Shown here: piece by piece, positions 45,789 to 55,443 of the stretch
Numbering within the stretch: position 1 is the stretch's first letter
Layout: each line of letters begins with the position of its first letter
Origin: Caulobacter vibrioides
GTDB taxonomy: Bacteria; Pseudomonadota; Alphaproteobacteria; Caulobacterales; Caulobacteraceae
NCBI RefSeq assembly: GCF_002858865.1
Contig: NZ_PJRR01000017.1
Location: forward strand, 31,856 to 95,855
Reading direction: 5' to 3'
Length of the DNA stretch: 64,000 nt
Position numbers and translations under genes: made by a program
The notes under the pieces: model-generated
Told to the model about the DNA's origin: nothing
The model's input: only the letters and a program-made list of their open reading frames with translations
Database searches by the model: none

Positions 45789-45820
45789 AACGCCCCGGCC
45801 TCACGGCCGGGGCGTTTTGC
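45789..45820 (+). terminator. infC terminator
   Basis: A 12-bp stem AACGCCCCGGCC / GGCCGGGGCGTT with a TCAC loop is followed by TTGCGTTTC. It lies 25 bp after the stop. Confidence 0.9.
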
Positions 45821-45895
45821 GTTTCACACCCTCAAGGCCCCCCTCGACAGCCCCTCAACCCATGATAGTTTGGCCGGGGGATCTCGGGGGCGCCT

Positions 45896-47830
45896 TTGTT
45901 CAAGTCTTTGCCGGCAGCCGTGGCTGCGCTTTGGTTTTTTGCGGCCGCCGCCGTGTCTGCGGCGGAAAAGCCGGACTTGGCGATCTATGGCCGCCTGCCG
46001 CAGATCGAGGGAGTCACGATCTCGCCGGACGGGACCAAGCTGGCGGTCATCAGGACCGACGGCCAGGAGCGCGTTCTGATCGTTCGCAAGCTGAACGGCG
46101 AACTGCTGGGCGGGGTCAAGGCGGCCAAGACCAAGCTGCGCGACGTGGTCTGGGCCGGCGAGGACCACGTCATCATGATCTCTTCGCAAACCGCCGACGT
46201 TTTCGGGCTGAAAGGCCCGGCGCGCGAATATCTGATGGCCGTGGACTACAATCTGACCACCCGCAAACAGAGCCTTCTGCTGCGTGGCCAGAAAGACTCC
46301 ATGAACGTGGTTCTGGATCACCCGATGATCCGCATGATCAACGGCCAACCGGTGGCCTTCGTCGAGGGGGTGCACTTTCTCGCCGACCAAGGCGTCAACA
46401 TGTTGTTTCGCGTCGCGCTCAAGGACGGCCACACCCGGATGCTCGATTTCGGGGCCCGCGATGATGTCAACAGCTGGCTGGTGAACGCAGCGGGCGAGCC
46501 TGTCGCGCAATCGCTCTATGACAATGAAAAGGGTCGTTGGGCCCTGCGAATGAAGATCGGCTCCAGCTGGAAGATCGCGGATGAAGCAGACGCCCCGATG
46601 GGCTCATTCGGTCTTTACGGCTTCGGTCGCGACGGCAAGTCGGTGCTGGTCTGGCGCGGCGATGATAAGGGCGTCAGCATTCTTCGCGAGTATCGCGGCG
46701 TGGGCCAGTACGAGGATCTCCCCGAAGACCTCGACCTGAGCGGCCTCCTGCATGACCCCGATAGCTTGGCGCTCCTGGGAGGCTACACGCTGAAGGGCGA
46801 CGACCTCGTCTACACTTTCTTCGATCCCGCCAGCCAAAGGACCTGGAACTCGGTGGCCAAGGCCTTCGCGGGCGATCGCGTGAGCTTGCAATCCTGGTCA
46901 AAGAACCGGCGGCAGGTGGTCGTTCTGGTGGACTCCGCGACCAGTGGCCCCGCCTACGCGTTGGTTGATCTCGACGCCAAGAACGCGACATGGCTGGGCG
47001 ATGTCTACGGCGGCCTGACCGAGGCGGCGATCTCCCCGGTACGGCCGATCCGATACAAGGCGGCCGACGGGCTTGAGATCAGCGGCTATCTGACCCTGCC
47101 CAAGGGGCGGGATCCCAAGAACCTCCCCCTGATCGTGCTGCCGCATGGCGGTCCCGAAGGCCGCGACACGCCCGGGTTCGACTGGTGGAGTCAGGCCCTG
47201 GCCTCACGGGGCTATGCTGTCCTGCAACCTAACTTCCGGGGCTCGGAGGGGTTCGGCTGGGACTTCGTCAAGGCCGGGTTCGGCGAGTGGGGCAAGAAGA
47301 TGCAGACCGACCTGTCGGACGGCGTCCGCGATCTCGTCAAGCAAGGGATTGTCGATCCCAAGCGGGTCTGCATCGTCGGCGCATCGTACGGCGGCTACGC
47401 CGCGCTGGCCGGCGCGACCCTGGATCCAGGCGTCTATCGCTGCGCGGTCTCGGTGGCGGGCCCCTCCGACCTCCGGAAGATGCTGCTGTCGGTACGCGAA
47501 GCCAACAATGGCGAGATGTCGGCGGCTCAACGCTACTGGCTGCGGTTCATGGGGGCCGACGGGATCAAGGACCCGGACCTGCAGGCCATCTCCCCGGCTA
47601 AGCTGGCCGACCGGGTCGAGATTCCCATCATGCTGATCCACGGCAAGGACGACACGGTGGTGCGCTACGACCAGAGCGTGGTGATGGCCGACGCCCTGCG
47701 CAAGGCGGGAAAGCCGGTCGAGTTCGTCACGCTGGCCGGCGAGGATCACTGGCTTTCGAGCGGCGCGACGCGCCTGAAGATGCTGACCGACTCGGTGACC
47801 TTCATCGAAAAGCACAATCCGCCGGATTGA
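45896..47830 (+). CDS. secreted S9-family prolyl oligopeptidase-like peptidase
   Basis: 644 residues, probably from TTG 45896 because no ATG or GTG gives the signal peptide (FKSLPAAVAALWFFAAAAVSAAE). An N-terminal beta-propeller-like part (about 30-390) is followed by the alpha/beta-hydrolase domain. Ser is in GASYGGYAALAG (about 497), Asp in HGKDDTVVRYD (about 585) and His in GEDHWLSSG (about 617). This is the S9 DPP4/acylaminoacyl peptidase group, which trims peptides from N-termini. It lies between infC and rpmI, with no obvious link to translation. Confidence 0.92.
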   Translation: MFKSLPAAVAALWFFAAAAVSAAEKPDLAIYGRLPQIEGVTISPDGTKLAVIRTDGQERVLIVRKLNGELLGGVKAAKTKLRDVVWAGEDHVIMISSQTADVFGLKGPAREYLMAVDYNLTTRKQSLLLRGQKDSMNVVLDHPMIRMINGQPVAFVEGVHFLADQGVNMLFRVALKDGHTRMLDFGARDDVNSWLVNAAGEPVAQSLYDNEKGRWALRMKIGSSWKIADEADAPMGSFGLYGFGRDGKSVLVWRGDDKGVSILREYRGVGQYEDLPEDLDLSGLLHDPDSLALLGGYTLKGDDLVYTFFDPASQRTWNSVAKAFAGDRVSLQSWSKNRRQVVVLVDSATSGPAYALVDLDAKNATWLGDVYGGLTEAAISPVRPIRYKAADGLEISGYLTLPKGRDPKNLPLIVLPHGGPEGRDTPGFDWWSQALASRGYAVLQPNFRGSEGFGWDFVKAGFGEWGKKMQTDLSDGVRDLVKQGIVDPKRVCIVGASYGGYAALAGATLDPGVYRCAVSVAGPSDLRKMLLSVREANNGEMSAAQRYWLRFMGADGIKDPDLQAISPAKLADRVEIPIMLIHGKDDTVVRYDQSVVMADALRKAGKPVEFVTLAGEDHWLSSGATRLKMLTDSVTFIEKHNPPD

Positions 47831-47881
47831 TGGTTTGCAGGGTCGCCAAGCTGAGACATCAGGCGTAAATCCCGCCGCCTG

Positions 47882-49072
47882 ATGTCCGAGCCCGCCCACA
47901 GCAACCGCGCCCTGGCTGTCCTGCTCCTGGTTGTCTTCATCAACCTGGTGGGTTTTGGCGTGATCATTCCGCTGCTGCCGTTCTATGCGCGGTCGATGGA
48001 CGCTGCGCCGTGGCAGGTGACGACGATGTTCGCCGCCTACAGCCTGGGACAGTTCTTCGGCGAGCCGTTCTGGGGCCGCCTCTCCGACCGGATCGGCCGG
48101 CGGCCGGTGCTGATCGTCACCATCATCGCCAACACCCTGGCCTATCTGGCCCTGGCCTTCGCGCCCAACATCTGGGTCGCGATGCTCATTCGCCTGTTCG
48201 GCGGCTTTGGCAGCGGCAACATCTCGACGATCCAGGGCTACATGGCCGACGTCACCCCGCCGGAAAAGCGAGCGGGGCGGATGGGCCTGCTCGGCGCAGC
48301 GTTCGGGGCGGGCTTTGTCATCGGCCCGGGCCTGGTCATGGTCATGCAGCCCGGCTCCGGCGCCCTGGGCTACCAGCTGCCGCTGTTCCTGGCCGCCGCC
48401 ATGGCCGGGACGGCCGCCCTGGGCGTCATCCTGTTCGTCAAGGAAAGCCGCGCGCCCTCCGCCCCTGGAGCGCCGCAGGCCCACAGACTGGAGGCTCTGA
48501 GCCAAGCGGCCGCCCACCCCGTTCTCTCGCGCGTGCTGCTGGTCACCCTAATCTCGACCGCCGCCTTCGCCGGCATGGAGGCGGTGTTCGGCCTCTATGC
48601 CGACACCCGCTTTGGCTGGACGGCCAGCCAGGTGGCGGCCTGTTTCGCCCTGATCGGGGTGATCGCATCGATCGGCCAGGGCGTGCTGACCGGCCGCCTG
48701 GCGCGGCGCTTTGGCGAGGCGCGGGTGCTGACCGCCGGCCTGTCGATCATCGCCACGTCGCTGCTGATAACGCCGTTCATTTCCAAGCCCGCCCTGGCTG
48801 TGGTGGCGGTGGCGTGTACGGCGTTTGGCCAGTCGCTGGTCTTTCCCTGCGTCGGGGCCCTGATCTCGCGCGCCACCCCGCCCGATCGCCAGGGCCAGAT
48901 GCTGGGCCTGAACATGGCCGCCGGCTCGCTGGCCCGGATCGGCGGTCCGCTACTGGCCGGACCGCTGTTTGGCCTGGCCATCGGCGGCCCCTACTGGTTC
49001 GGCGCGGCCCTGATGGTTCCGGCCATCGGCTTTGCGCTGGTCATTGTCCGCCGGACCAAGGTCGCGGCCTAA
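47882..49072 (+). CDS. MFS transporter (TetA/multidrug type)
   Basis: 396 residues with 12 transmembrane helices. FINLVGFGVIIPLLPFYARS and the motif A loop GRLSDRIGRRPVLIV follow the drug:H+ antiporter-1 pattern, and GFGSGNISTIQGYMADVTPPEKRAGRMGLLGAAFGAGFVIGP resembles TetA/Bcr-like motif C. It probably effluxes a small hydrophobic or amphipathic compound; substrate unknown. The start ATG 47882 is 51 bp after the S9 peptidase, so cotranscription is possible. Tetracycline specificity is not claimed. Confidence 0.88.
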   Translation: MSEPAHSNRALAVLLLVVFINLVGFGVIIPLLPFYARSMDAAPWQVTTMFAAYSLGQFFGEPFWGRLSDRIGRRPVLIVTIIANTLAYLALAFAPNIWVAMLIRLFGGFGSGNISTIQGYMADVTPPEKRAGRMGLLGAAFGAGFVIGPGLVMVMQPGSGALGYQLPLFLAAAMAGTAALGVILFVKESRAPSAPGAPQAHRLEALSQAAAHPVLSRVLLVTLISTAAFAGMEAVFGLYADTRFGWTASQVAACFALIGVIASIGQGVLTGRLARRFGEARVLTAGLSIIATSLLITPFISKPALAVVAVACTAFGQSLVFPCVGALISRATPPDRQGQMLGLNMAAGSLARIGGPLLAGPLFGLAIGGPYWFGAALMVPAIGFALVIVRRTKVAA

Positions 49073-49118
49073 ATGCTTGCCAGAACCGAGTCTTTCCTGT
49101 AGCTACGCCGCCTTTCCG

Positions 49119-49153
49119 GAACCGCCTGGCCAATTGGCATGCCATGGCGGTTC
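49119..49153 (+). promoter_or_regulatory. hairpin leader upstream of rpmI-rplT
   Basis: GAACCGCC pairs with GGCGGTTC around an internal TGGCCA/TGGCATGCCA-rich loop, within the 121-bp gap before rpmI. L20 autoregulates rpmI-rplT through mRNA structures in several bacteria; a similar leader here is inference. Confidence 0.35.
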
Positions 49154-49193
49154 GTCATGCTTCTAGAGGACGGGGCGCAAGCTCCGACGCGAA

Positions 49194-49394
49194 ATGCCGA
49201 AGTTGAAGACCAAGTCGGGCGCCAAGAAGCGCTTCAAACTGACCGCCACGGGCAAGCTGAAGGCCGGCGTCGCCGGCAAGCGCCACCGCCTGATCGGCCA
49301 CAATGGCAAGTACATCCGCCAAAACCGCGGAACCAAGGTGATGAGCGAGGCCGACGCCAAGATCATCCGCACGTACCTGCCCTACGGCCTTTAA
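49194..49394 (+). CDS. rpmI: 50S ribosomal protein L35
   Basis: 66 residues, the normal L35 length. [20 protein letters not shown] is the family signature, followed by [15 protein letters not shown] and a basic C-terminal part ending [10 protein letters not shown]. It is the first gene of rpmI-rplT, 15 bp before rplT, and binds 23S rRNA in the large subunit. Confidence 0.98.
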   Translation: MPKLKTKSGAKKRFKLTATGKLKAGVAGKRHRLIGHNGKYIRQNRGTKVMSEADAKIIRTYLPYGL

Positions 49395-49409
49395 GAGGAG
49401 CGCTGACAC

Positions 49410-49766
49410 ATGGCTCGCGTTAAACGTGGCGTGGTTGCTCACGCCAAGCACAAGAAGGTTCTCGAGCAAGCCAAGGGCTTCTACGGGCGCCGCAAGAACA
49501 CCATCCGTACGGCGAAGGCTGCGGTCGACAAGGCCGGCCAGTACGCCTACCGCGACCGCAAGGTGCGCAAGCGCGCCTTCCGTTCGCTGTGGATCCAGCG
49601 CATCAACGCCGGCGCCCGTCTGGAAGGCTTCACCTACTCGCAGTTTATCCACGGCCTGGACGTGGCGGGTATCGTCATGGACCGTAAGGTCCTGGCCGAT
49701 ATCGCGGGTAACGACCCGGCTGCGTTCAAGGCTATCGCCGACAAGGTCCGCGCCGCCCTGGCCTAA
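49410..49766 (+). CDS. rplT: 50S ribosomal protein L20
   Basis: 118 residues. [32 protein letters not shown] opens the protein as in all L20, and the C-terminal globular half has [31 protein letters not shown] and [16 protein letters not shown]20 is needed for early 50S assembly and often represses its own operon. AAGAGGAG 9 bases upstream of the ATG is a good ribosome site. A terminator follows. Confidence 0.99.
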
Positions 49767-49800
49767 GGTCTTTTTGGGTCTTTGATCCAACCGATCTTGC

Positions 49801-49833
49801 AAAGCCCCCAGGCGCGAGCCTGGGGGCTTTTTG
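49801..49833 (+). terminator. rpmI-rplT terminator
   Basis: A 13-bp stem AAAGCCCCCAGGC / GCCTGGGGGCTTT with a GCGA loop is followed by further T residues. Confidence 0.9.
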
Positions 49834-49843
49834 CTGTCCGAAA

Positions 49844-49976
49844 CCCTTCTCCCCTTGCGGGAGAAGGTGGCCCGAAGGGCCGGATGAGGGGTTGAAAAAC
49901 CTCTCCGGCAGCCGCTCAGAGACCCCTCACCCGGCCTTGCTCCGCAAGACCACCCTCTCCCGCAAGGGGAGAGGGT
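49844..49976. repeat. palindromic doublet A (CTTCTCCCCTTGCGGGAGAAG type)
   Basis: Left unit CCCTTCTCCCCTTGCGGGAG through GGATGAGGGGT (49844-49892) and an inverted right unit (49922-49976) form a large stem. It is copy A of three related copies beside pheS and pheT. Confidence 0.75.
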
Positions 49977-50014
49977 TCCAGCCAGCCCGAAAACCGCCTA
50001 GACGGATGCCCGTC

Positions 50015-51088
50015 ATGACCGATCTCAACACCCTCGAAGCCGACGTGCTGGCCCAGGTGGCCGCCGCCTCGGATCTCCAAGCGCTCGACGCCGTCCGCGT
50101 GGCCGCCGTCGGCAAGACCGGCTCGATCTCGGGCCTGCTGAAAACCCTCGGCGCGATGAGCCCCGAGGAGCGCAAGACCCAAGGCGCGGCGATCAACGCC
50201 CTGCGCGACAAGGTCCAGGACGCGATCACCCAGAAGAAGGCCGCGCTCGAAGCCGCCGAGCTGGACGCGCGTCTGGCCAGCGAGACGCTGGACCTGTCCC
50301 TGCCCGCGCCCTACCGCCGCAAGGGATCCGTCCACCCGACCATGCAGACCATGGACGAGGTCGTCGCCATCTTCGCCGAGATGGGCTTCGCCGTGGCCGA
50401 AGGTCCGGACATCGAGGACGACTTCCACAACTTCACGGCCCTGAACTTCCCCGAGAAGCACCCGGCCCGCGAGATGCACGACACCTTCTTCTTCAATCCG
50501 AAAGAAGATGGCGAAAGGATGCTTCTCCGCACCCACACCAGCCCCGTGCAGGTGCGGACCATGGTGTCGCAGAAGCCGCCGATCCGGATCATCGCGCCGG
50601 GCCGCACCTATCGCTGCGACAACGACGCCACCCACACGCCGGTGTTCCACCAGGTCGAAGGTCTGGTCATCGACAAGGGCATCCACATGGGCCACCTGAA
50701 GTGGACCCTGGAGACCTTCCTGGCCCGGTTCTTCGAGACCGACGCGGTGACCACCCAGTTCCGCCCGCACCACTTCCCGTTCACCGAGCCGTCGGCCGAG
50801 ATGGACGTGCAGTGCGACCGCTCCGGCGGCGAGATCAAGATCGGTCAGGGCACGAGCTGGCTCGAGATTCTGGGCTGCGGGATGGTTCACCCGAACGTGC
50901 TGCGCGCCTGCGGCATCGACCCGGACGAGTACCAGGGCTTCGCCTTCGGCATGGGCGTCGATCGCCTAGGCATGCTGAAGTACGGCATGCCCGACCTGCG
51001 CGACATGTGGTCGTCGGACGTTCGCTGGCTGTCGCACTACGGCTTCAGCGCGTTTGCGGCGCCGAACCCGGCGTCAGGCCTGAGCTGA
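50015..51088 (+). CDS. pheS: phenylalanyl-tRNA synthetase alpha subunit
   Basis: 357 residues. The N-terminal coiled coil (about 1-100) precedes the class II core with motif 2 [18 protein letters not shown] and motif 3 [17 protein letters not shown]. The substrate-binding regions [19 protein letters not shown] and [10 protein letters not shown] are intact. The ATG at 50015 ([10 protein letters not shown]) follows GACGGA; the ATG at 50006 is a near alternative. It forms the alpha2-beta2 enzyme with PheT. The 5' end abuts palindromic repeat doublet A. Confidence 0.97.
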
Positions 51089-51107
51089 TGCGCGCCGCGC
51101 CCCTCAT

Positions 51108-51228
51108 CCCTTCTCCCCTTGCGGGAGAAGGTGGCCTGAAAGGCCGGATGAGGGGTCGTGCTGGCCTCGCCGAGAAACCCCTCATCCGACCTGCTTCGCA
51201 GGCCACCTTCTCCCGCAAGGGGAGAAGG
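51108..51228. repeat. palindromic doublet B in the pheS-pheT gap
   Basis: Left unit 51108-51156 and inverted right unit 51177-51228, same sequence family as copy A. It fills most of the 157-bp gap and ends 17 bp before the pheT ATG, so it would form a large hairpin in the pheST mRNA. Confidence 0.8.
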
Positions 51229-51245
51229 AACCGTGAGTTCCAAAG

Positions 51246-53645
51246 ATGAAATTCACCCTGTCCTGGCTCAAGGATCACCTTGAGACCACCGCCACCGTCC
51301 CCGAGATCGTCGCGGCCATGACCATGGCCGGGCTCGAGGTCGAGCACGTCGCCGATCCGGCGACCAAGCTTGCCCCCTTCACGGTCTGCAAGATCGTCGA
51401 GGCCGCGCGGCACCCGAACGCCGACCGCCTGCAGGTCTGTCAGGTCGACACTGTCGACGGCCGCAAGGAGATCGTCTGCGGCGCGCCGAACGCCCGTCCG
51501 GGCCTGACCACGATCTACGCCCCGATCGGCGCCTATGTGCCCGGCCTGGACGTGACCCTGGTCGAGAAGCCGGTGCGCGGCGTCGTCTCCAACGGCATGC
51601 TCTGCTCGGCCGCCGAGCTGGAATACGCCAGCGAGAGCGACGGCATCATGGAGCTGCCCGATAGCCTCGCGGTCGGCACGCCGGCCGTTGACGCGCTGGG
51701 CCTGGAAGCCGTCATCGACTTCGAAGTGACCCCCAACCGCCCCGACTGGCTGGGCGTGGCCGGCATCGCCCGCGACCTGGCCGCCGCCGGCGTCGGCACG
51801 CTGAAGGACCTGTCGATCGCGCCGGTCGCCGGGACCTATCCGAGCCCGATCAGCGTGACGGTCGACGGCGAGGCCTGCCCCGCCTTCGCCGGTCGCTACA
51901 TCCGCGGCGTCAAGAACGGCCCCTCGCCCAAGTGGCTGCAGGATCGCCTGACCGCCATCGGCCTGCGCCCGATCAACGCCCTCGTGGACGTCACCAACCT
52001 GATCTCCTACGACCGCGCGCGGCCGCTGCACGTCTATGACGCGCACAAGCTGTCGGGGACCCAGATCTCGACGCGCCTGGGCCGTCACGGCGAGCATGGC
52101 GACGAGCATCTGATCGCGCTGGACGGCAAGACCTACGAGCTGACCCCGGAGATGTGCGTGATCGCCGATGCCAACGGCGAGCGCCCGATCGGCCTGGGCG
52201 GCGTGATGGGCGGCGAAAGCACCGGCTGCTCGGACGACACGGTCGACGTGTTCGTCGAGAGCGCCTGGTTCGAGCCGATCCGCATCGCCCAGACCGGCCG
52301 CACGACCGGCATCGCCAGCGACGCCCAGTACCGCTTCGCCCGCACCGTCGACACCGGTTCGCTGGTCCCCGGCATCGAGCTGGCCACCAAGCTGATCCTG
52401 GAACTGTGCGGCGGTGAGCCGTCCGAGGTTGTGTATGTCGGCGAGGTTCCGGCCGCGCCTAAGAGCTTCGCCTTCGACCCCGACTATGTCGGCCAGCTGT
52501 CGGGCCTGGCGGTGACGCCGGAAAAGACGCACCAGATCCTGGCGGCGCTGGGCTTTGACGTCGTGCTGGGCTCGCCCTGGACCGTAACCCCGCCGACCTT
52601 CCGCCGCGACGTGGAAGGCAAGGCCGACCTCGTCGAAGAGGTCGCGCGCATCGCCGGCTACGGCGCCCTGCCCTCGACGCCGCTGCCGGAGGTTCCGCGC
52701 GCCGTGGGCGGCATCCTGACCGCCAAGCAGGCCCGCGCCCGCGCGGCTCGCCGCGCCCTGGCGGCCGCTGGCTACGCCGAGGCCGTGACCTTCAGCTTCA
52801 CCAACCGCAAGACCGCGTCGCTGTTCGGCGGCGGCCAGGACGTGCTGGTTTTGGCCAATCCGATCGCCTCGGAACTGGACTGCATGCGCCCGTCGCTGCT
52901 GCCCAACCTGATCGAGGCCGCCGGCCGCAACGCCCGCCAGGGCTTCCCGGACGCGGCCCTGTTCGAGATCGGTCCGACCTTCCACGGCGACAAGCCGGCC
53001 GACCAGCGCACCGTCGTCTCGGCGATCCTGGCGCCGAAGGCCCCGCGCGGCTGGGACAAGGCCGCGCAGGGCGATGTCTTCACGGTGAAAGCGGACTTGC
53101 TGGCCCTGCTGGAAGAGCTGGGCGCGCCGGTCGCCTCGCTGCAGACGGCGCAGGGCTCGGCCTCGTCCTGGTGGCACCCGGGCCGCTCGGCGCGACTGCA
53201 ACTGGGCCCCAAGGCGGTGATGGCCGAGTTTGGCGAAATTCACCCGGCGGTGCTGAAGGCGCTGGACGTGGCCGGCCCGGTCTTTGGCTTCGAGATCACC
53301 CTGGAGGCGATCCCCGAGCCGAAGAAGAAGTCGATCAAGACCAAGCCGGCCTTCTCGCCCTCGGCCCTGATGCCGCTGACCCGCGACTTCGCCTTCCTGG
53401 TCGAAAAGGCCAAGGCCGCCGGCGATCTGGTGAAAGCCGCCGCCGGCGCCGACAAGGCCCTGATCACCGCCGCGCGCGTGTTCGACGTCTATGAAGGCCC
53501 CGGCGTGCCGGAGGGCTTCAAGTCGGTCGCCATCGAGGTCGTGGTCCAGCCGCGCGAAGCCACCCTGACCGACGCCGAGATCGAGGCCCTGTCGGCTAAG
53601 GTCGTCGCGGCGGCGGAAAAGGCCGGCGGTAAGCTGCGCTCATAA
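51246..53645 (+). CDS. pheT: phenylalanyl-tRNA synthetase beta subunit
   Basis: 799 residues, normal PheT length. The N-terminal EMAP/B1 tRNA-binding domain has ICAGAPN-like [12 protein letters not shown] and [17 protein letters not shown]3/B4 editing and B5 domains follow, and the C-terminal FDX-ACB has [26 protein letters not shown] with [18 protein letters not shown]. The ATG at 51246 has only a weak ribosome site because repeat doublet B occupies the leader. It pairs with PheS and edits mischarged Tyr-tRNA. Confidence 0.97.
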   Translation: MKFTLSWLKDHLETTATVPEIVAAMTMAGLEVEHVADPATKLAPFTVCKIVEAARHPNADRLQVCQVDTVDGRKEIVCGAPNARPGLTTIYAPIGAYVPGLDVTLVEKPVRGVVSNGMLCSAAELEYASESDGIMELPDSLAVGTPAVDALGLEAVIDFEVTPNRPDWLGVAGIARDLAAAGVGTLKDLSIAPVAGTYPSPISVTVDGEACPAFAGRYIRGVKNGPSPKWLQDRLTAIGLRPINALVDVTNLISYDRARPLHVYDAHKLSGTQISTRLGRHGEHGDEHLIALDGKTYELTPEMCVIADANGERPIGLGGVMGGESTGCSDDTVDVFVESAWFEPIRIAQTGRTTGIASDAQYRFARTVDTGSLVPGIELATKLILELCGGEPSEVVYVGEVPAAPKSFAFDPDYVGQLSGLAVTPEKTHQILAALGFDVVLGSPWTVTPPTFRRDVEGKADLVEEVARIAGYGALPSTPLPEVPRAVGGILTAKQARARAARRALAAAGYAEAVTFSFTNRKTASLFGGGQDVLVLANPIASELDCMRPSLLPNLIEAAGRNARQGFPDAALFEIGPTFHGDKPADQRTVVSAILAPKAPRGWDKAAQGDVFTVKADLLALLEELGAPVASLQTAQGSASSWWHPGRSARLQLGPKAVMAEFGEIHPAVLKALDVAGPVFGFEITLEAIPEPKKKSIKTKPAFSPSALMPLTRDFAFLVEKAKAAGDLVKAAAGADKALITAARVFDVYEGPGVPEGFKSVAIEVVVQPREATLTDAEIEALSAKVVAAAEKAGGKLRS

Positions 53646-53647
53646 CG

Positions 53648-53787
53648 CCCTTCTCCCCTTGCGGGAGAAGGTGGCGGCCGTCAGGCCGACGGATGAGGGG
53701 TCGCGCAGGCGGCCCCTTTTTCGTTGGATAGAGCGCTCAACCCCTCATCCGGCGCTGCGCGCCACCTTCTCCCGCAAGGGGAGAAGG
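53648..53787. repeat. palindromic doublet C after pheT
   Basis: The third copy of the doublet (left 53648-53701, right about 53740-53787) begins 2 bp after the pheT stop; its stem may act as the transcript end. Confidence 0.75.
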
Positions 53788-53939
53788 ATACCGGATTGCT
53801 GCATTTCCAGGCGCCCCGCCTCGCCGAGGGCAAAACCATCCCATCCCGCGACCGATCGCCTCTTTCGTCGGCAAGACCTTGCGCAACGCCCCACCCCGCG
53901 CTACCTCTAAGCTGCGCTAACGGAAATCATCGCTTCCAC

Positions 53940-54089
53940 ATGCAATCGACCTTCGCCTTCGCCGCCTTTATGACCACCGGCCTTACCGCCGTGGCCGTGA
54001 TGTCGTGCGCCGTGGCGATGTGGAACATGATTAATCAGATTAAAACCGTCCGAGTTCGAACGGGGCAAAATCGGCGCAAGCAGCGGTAG
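53940..54089 (+). CDS. small membrane protein, 49 aa
   Basis: A short frame with one or two hydrophobic segments (FAFAAFMTTGLTAVAVMSCAVAMWNMI) and a basic tail (RVRTGQNRRKQR). No family is recognised and the ribosome site is weak (ACGGAA 15 bases away). Terminators on both sides and the membrane pattern favour a real gene, but confidence is moderate. Confidence 0.45.
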   Translation: MQSTFAFAAFMTTGLTAVAVMSCAVAMWNMINQIKTVRVRTGQNRRKQR

Positions 54090-54137
54090 GAAACCCTACC
54101 AAACCCAAAGCCGAAGGATCGCAAGATCTCCAAAAAG

Positions 54138-54163
54138 CCCCGCTCCCACGAGCGGGGTTTTTT
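54138..54163 (+). terminator. terminator after the small membrane protein
   Basis: An 8-bp stem CCCCGCTC / GAGCGGGG with a CCAC loop is followed by a T6 run. Confidence 0.88.
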
Positions 54164-54215
54164 GTTGCGCGGTTCCTCGGTCCTCAAAGCCTCTTAAAGC
54201 CAAGGATCGACCCCT

Positions 54216-54512
54216 ATGAGTTACCTGCCCTCTCCACCCGCCTTCCACAGCGACCATGACGGCGTCACGGTCCACCAGCTGCTGCTGGCCGCCCAGGACG
54301 CCCCCAGCGCGCTGGACGCCGTTCGCCAAGGCCTGGCCGACAGCGGCGCGGAACTTTGCGGCCTGACGATGAAGCCGGTGGGCCAGATCGTCGAAGCCTC
54401 GCTGAAGGTGCGCCACCTGGGCGACCAGGCCGCCCGCCTGCTGGCCCGCGACCTCGCCGCCTGGCCGGGCGTCAATTCGGCCTCGGTCGAGCACCAGTGG
54501 TTCCGTCCGTGA
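54216..54512 (+). CDS. ACT-like hypothetical protein, copy 1
   Basis: 98 residues, soluble. AQDAPSALDAVRQGLADSGAELCGLTMK, then GQIVEASLKVRHLGDQAARLLARDLAAWPGVNSASVEHQW, follow a beta-alpha-beta-beta-alpha-beta ACT-like pattern as in small regulatory domains. It aligns along its length with the next gene product, so the two are tandem paralogues. The stop overlaps the next start (GTGA). Ligand and partner enzyme unknown. Confidence 0.65.
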   Translation: MSYLPSPPAFHSDHDGVTVHQLLLAAQDAPSALDAVRQGLADSGAELCGLTMKPVGQIVEASLKVRHLGDQAARLLARDLAAWPGVNSASVEHQWFRP

Positions 54513-54799
54513 GCGACCGCGTAGACCCGCTCAAACCGGAAGGCGGCGAGCTTGCGTCCCTGCGTCGCCGCCTCTTCCTGGTCACCGCCGAGGACACGCC
54601 TGACGCCCTGATGCGCGTGCTGGGCGTGGCCTCGGTGCAGCAGGCCCGCCTGCGCGCCCTGTCCGCCGCTCCCGAGGGGCCGCACATGGCCATTCGTCTC
54701 GAGATCGACGACCAGGGCGATGACCGCGCACAGGTGCTGGCCTCGCGGCTGGCGGCCTGTCCGTCGGTGCGCGGCGTCGGATTTGGCTGGCGGCAGTAA
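54509..54799 (+). CDS. ACT-like hypothetical protein, copy 2
   Basis: 96 residues from GTG 54509, overlapping the previous gene by 4 bp. RRLFLVTAEDTPDALMRVLGVASVQQARLRALSAAP, then HMAIRLEIDDQGDDRAQVLASRLAACPSVRGVGFGW. Shared positions with copy 1 include AxDxPxAL near the start and GDxAxxLAxxLAAxPxV near the end. It looks like the regulatory partner of a missing enzyme; IlvH-like domains are the nearest recognisable shape, but no such function is claimed. Confidence 0.65.
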   Translation: MSDRVDPLKPEGGELASLRRRLFLVTAEDTPDALMRVLGVASVQQARLRALSAAPEGPHMAIRLEIDDQGDDRAQVLASRLAACPSVRGVGFGWRQ

Positions 54800-54852
54800 C
54801 CGATCGACGTCCGCGTGCGTATCTAGAGGACGCAGACCTGCCGGAGACCCCG

Positions 54853-55443
54853 ATGCGCCGCCTGATCGTCCTTTTCGCCGCCACCCTCGCCGTCCTGGGC
54901 GCCACCGCTCCGGCCCTCGCCACGCCCAAGACCGAGACCGCCGTCTTCGCCGGCGGCTGCTTCTGGTGCATGGAGCACGACATGCAGGGCGTGCCCGGCG
55001 TCCTCAAGGTCGAGAGCGGCTATACCGGCGGCCACCTGAAGAACCCGACCTATCGGGATGTCACCAGCGAGACCAGCGGCCACTATGAGGCCGTGCGCGT
55101 CACCTATGACCCGGCCAAGCTGGACTACGGGTTCCTGCTGTACCGCTACTGGAAGCTGGTCGACCCCACCGACGACGGCGGCCAGTTCTGCGATCGCGGC
55201 CCGTCCTACCGCCCGGCGGTGTTCGTCACCCCCGCCCAGCGCCCGATCGCCGAGAAGTCTCGCACTGAGGCCGCCAAGCGCCTGAAGACAGGGACGATGA
55301 AAACGCAGATCCTGCCGGTGCAGACCTTCTACCTGGCCGAGGAATATCACCGCGACTACGCCAAGCGGAACAAGCTGAACTACTTCGCCTATCGCACCGG
55401 CTGCGGCCGCGACGCACGCCTCAAGCAGGTGTGGGGGAACTAG
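54853..55443 (+). CDS. msrA: exported peptide methionine sulfoxide reductase MsrA
   Basis: 196 residues. A signal peptide (RLIVLFAATLAVLGATAPALA) precedes the catalytic GCFWCMEH (Cys36 nucleophile). The conserved GYTGGHLKNPTYRDVTSETSGHYEAVRV and the C-terminal YHRDYAKRN motif are present. It reduces S-sulfoxides of methionine and, with the signal peptide, should act in the periplasm. Extra Cys near the C-terminus (TGCGRD) may serve in regeneration. Convergent with the next gene, whose end it overlaps by 4 bp. Confidence 0.96.
   Translation: MRRLIVLFAATLAVLGATAPALATPKTETAVFAGGCFWCMEHDMQGVPGVLKVESGYTGGHLKNPTYRDVTSETSGHYEAVRVTYDPAKLDYGFLLYRYWKLVDPTDDGGQFCDRGPSYRPAVFVTPAQRPIAEKSRTEAAKRLKTGTMKTQILPVQTFYLAEEYHRDYAKRNKLNYFAYRTGCGRDARLKQVWGN

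Noticed and set aside
51045..53243. 732-codon open frame opposite pheT
   Set aside because: Antisense to a complete PheT; composition is a GC-rich artefact.
49844..53787. CRISPR array
   Set aside because: The repeated units are inverted palindromes separated by whole genes; there are no regular spacers or cas genes.
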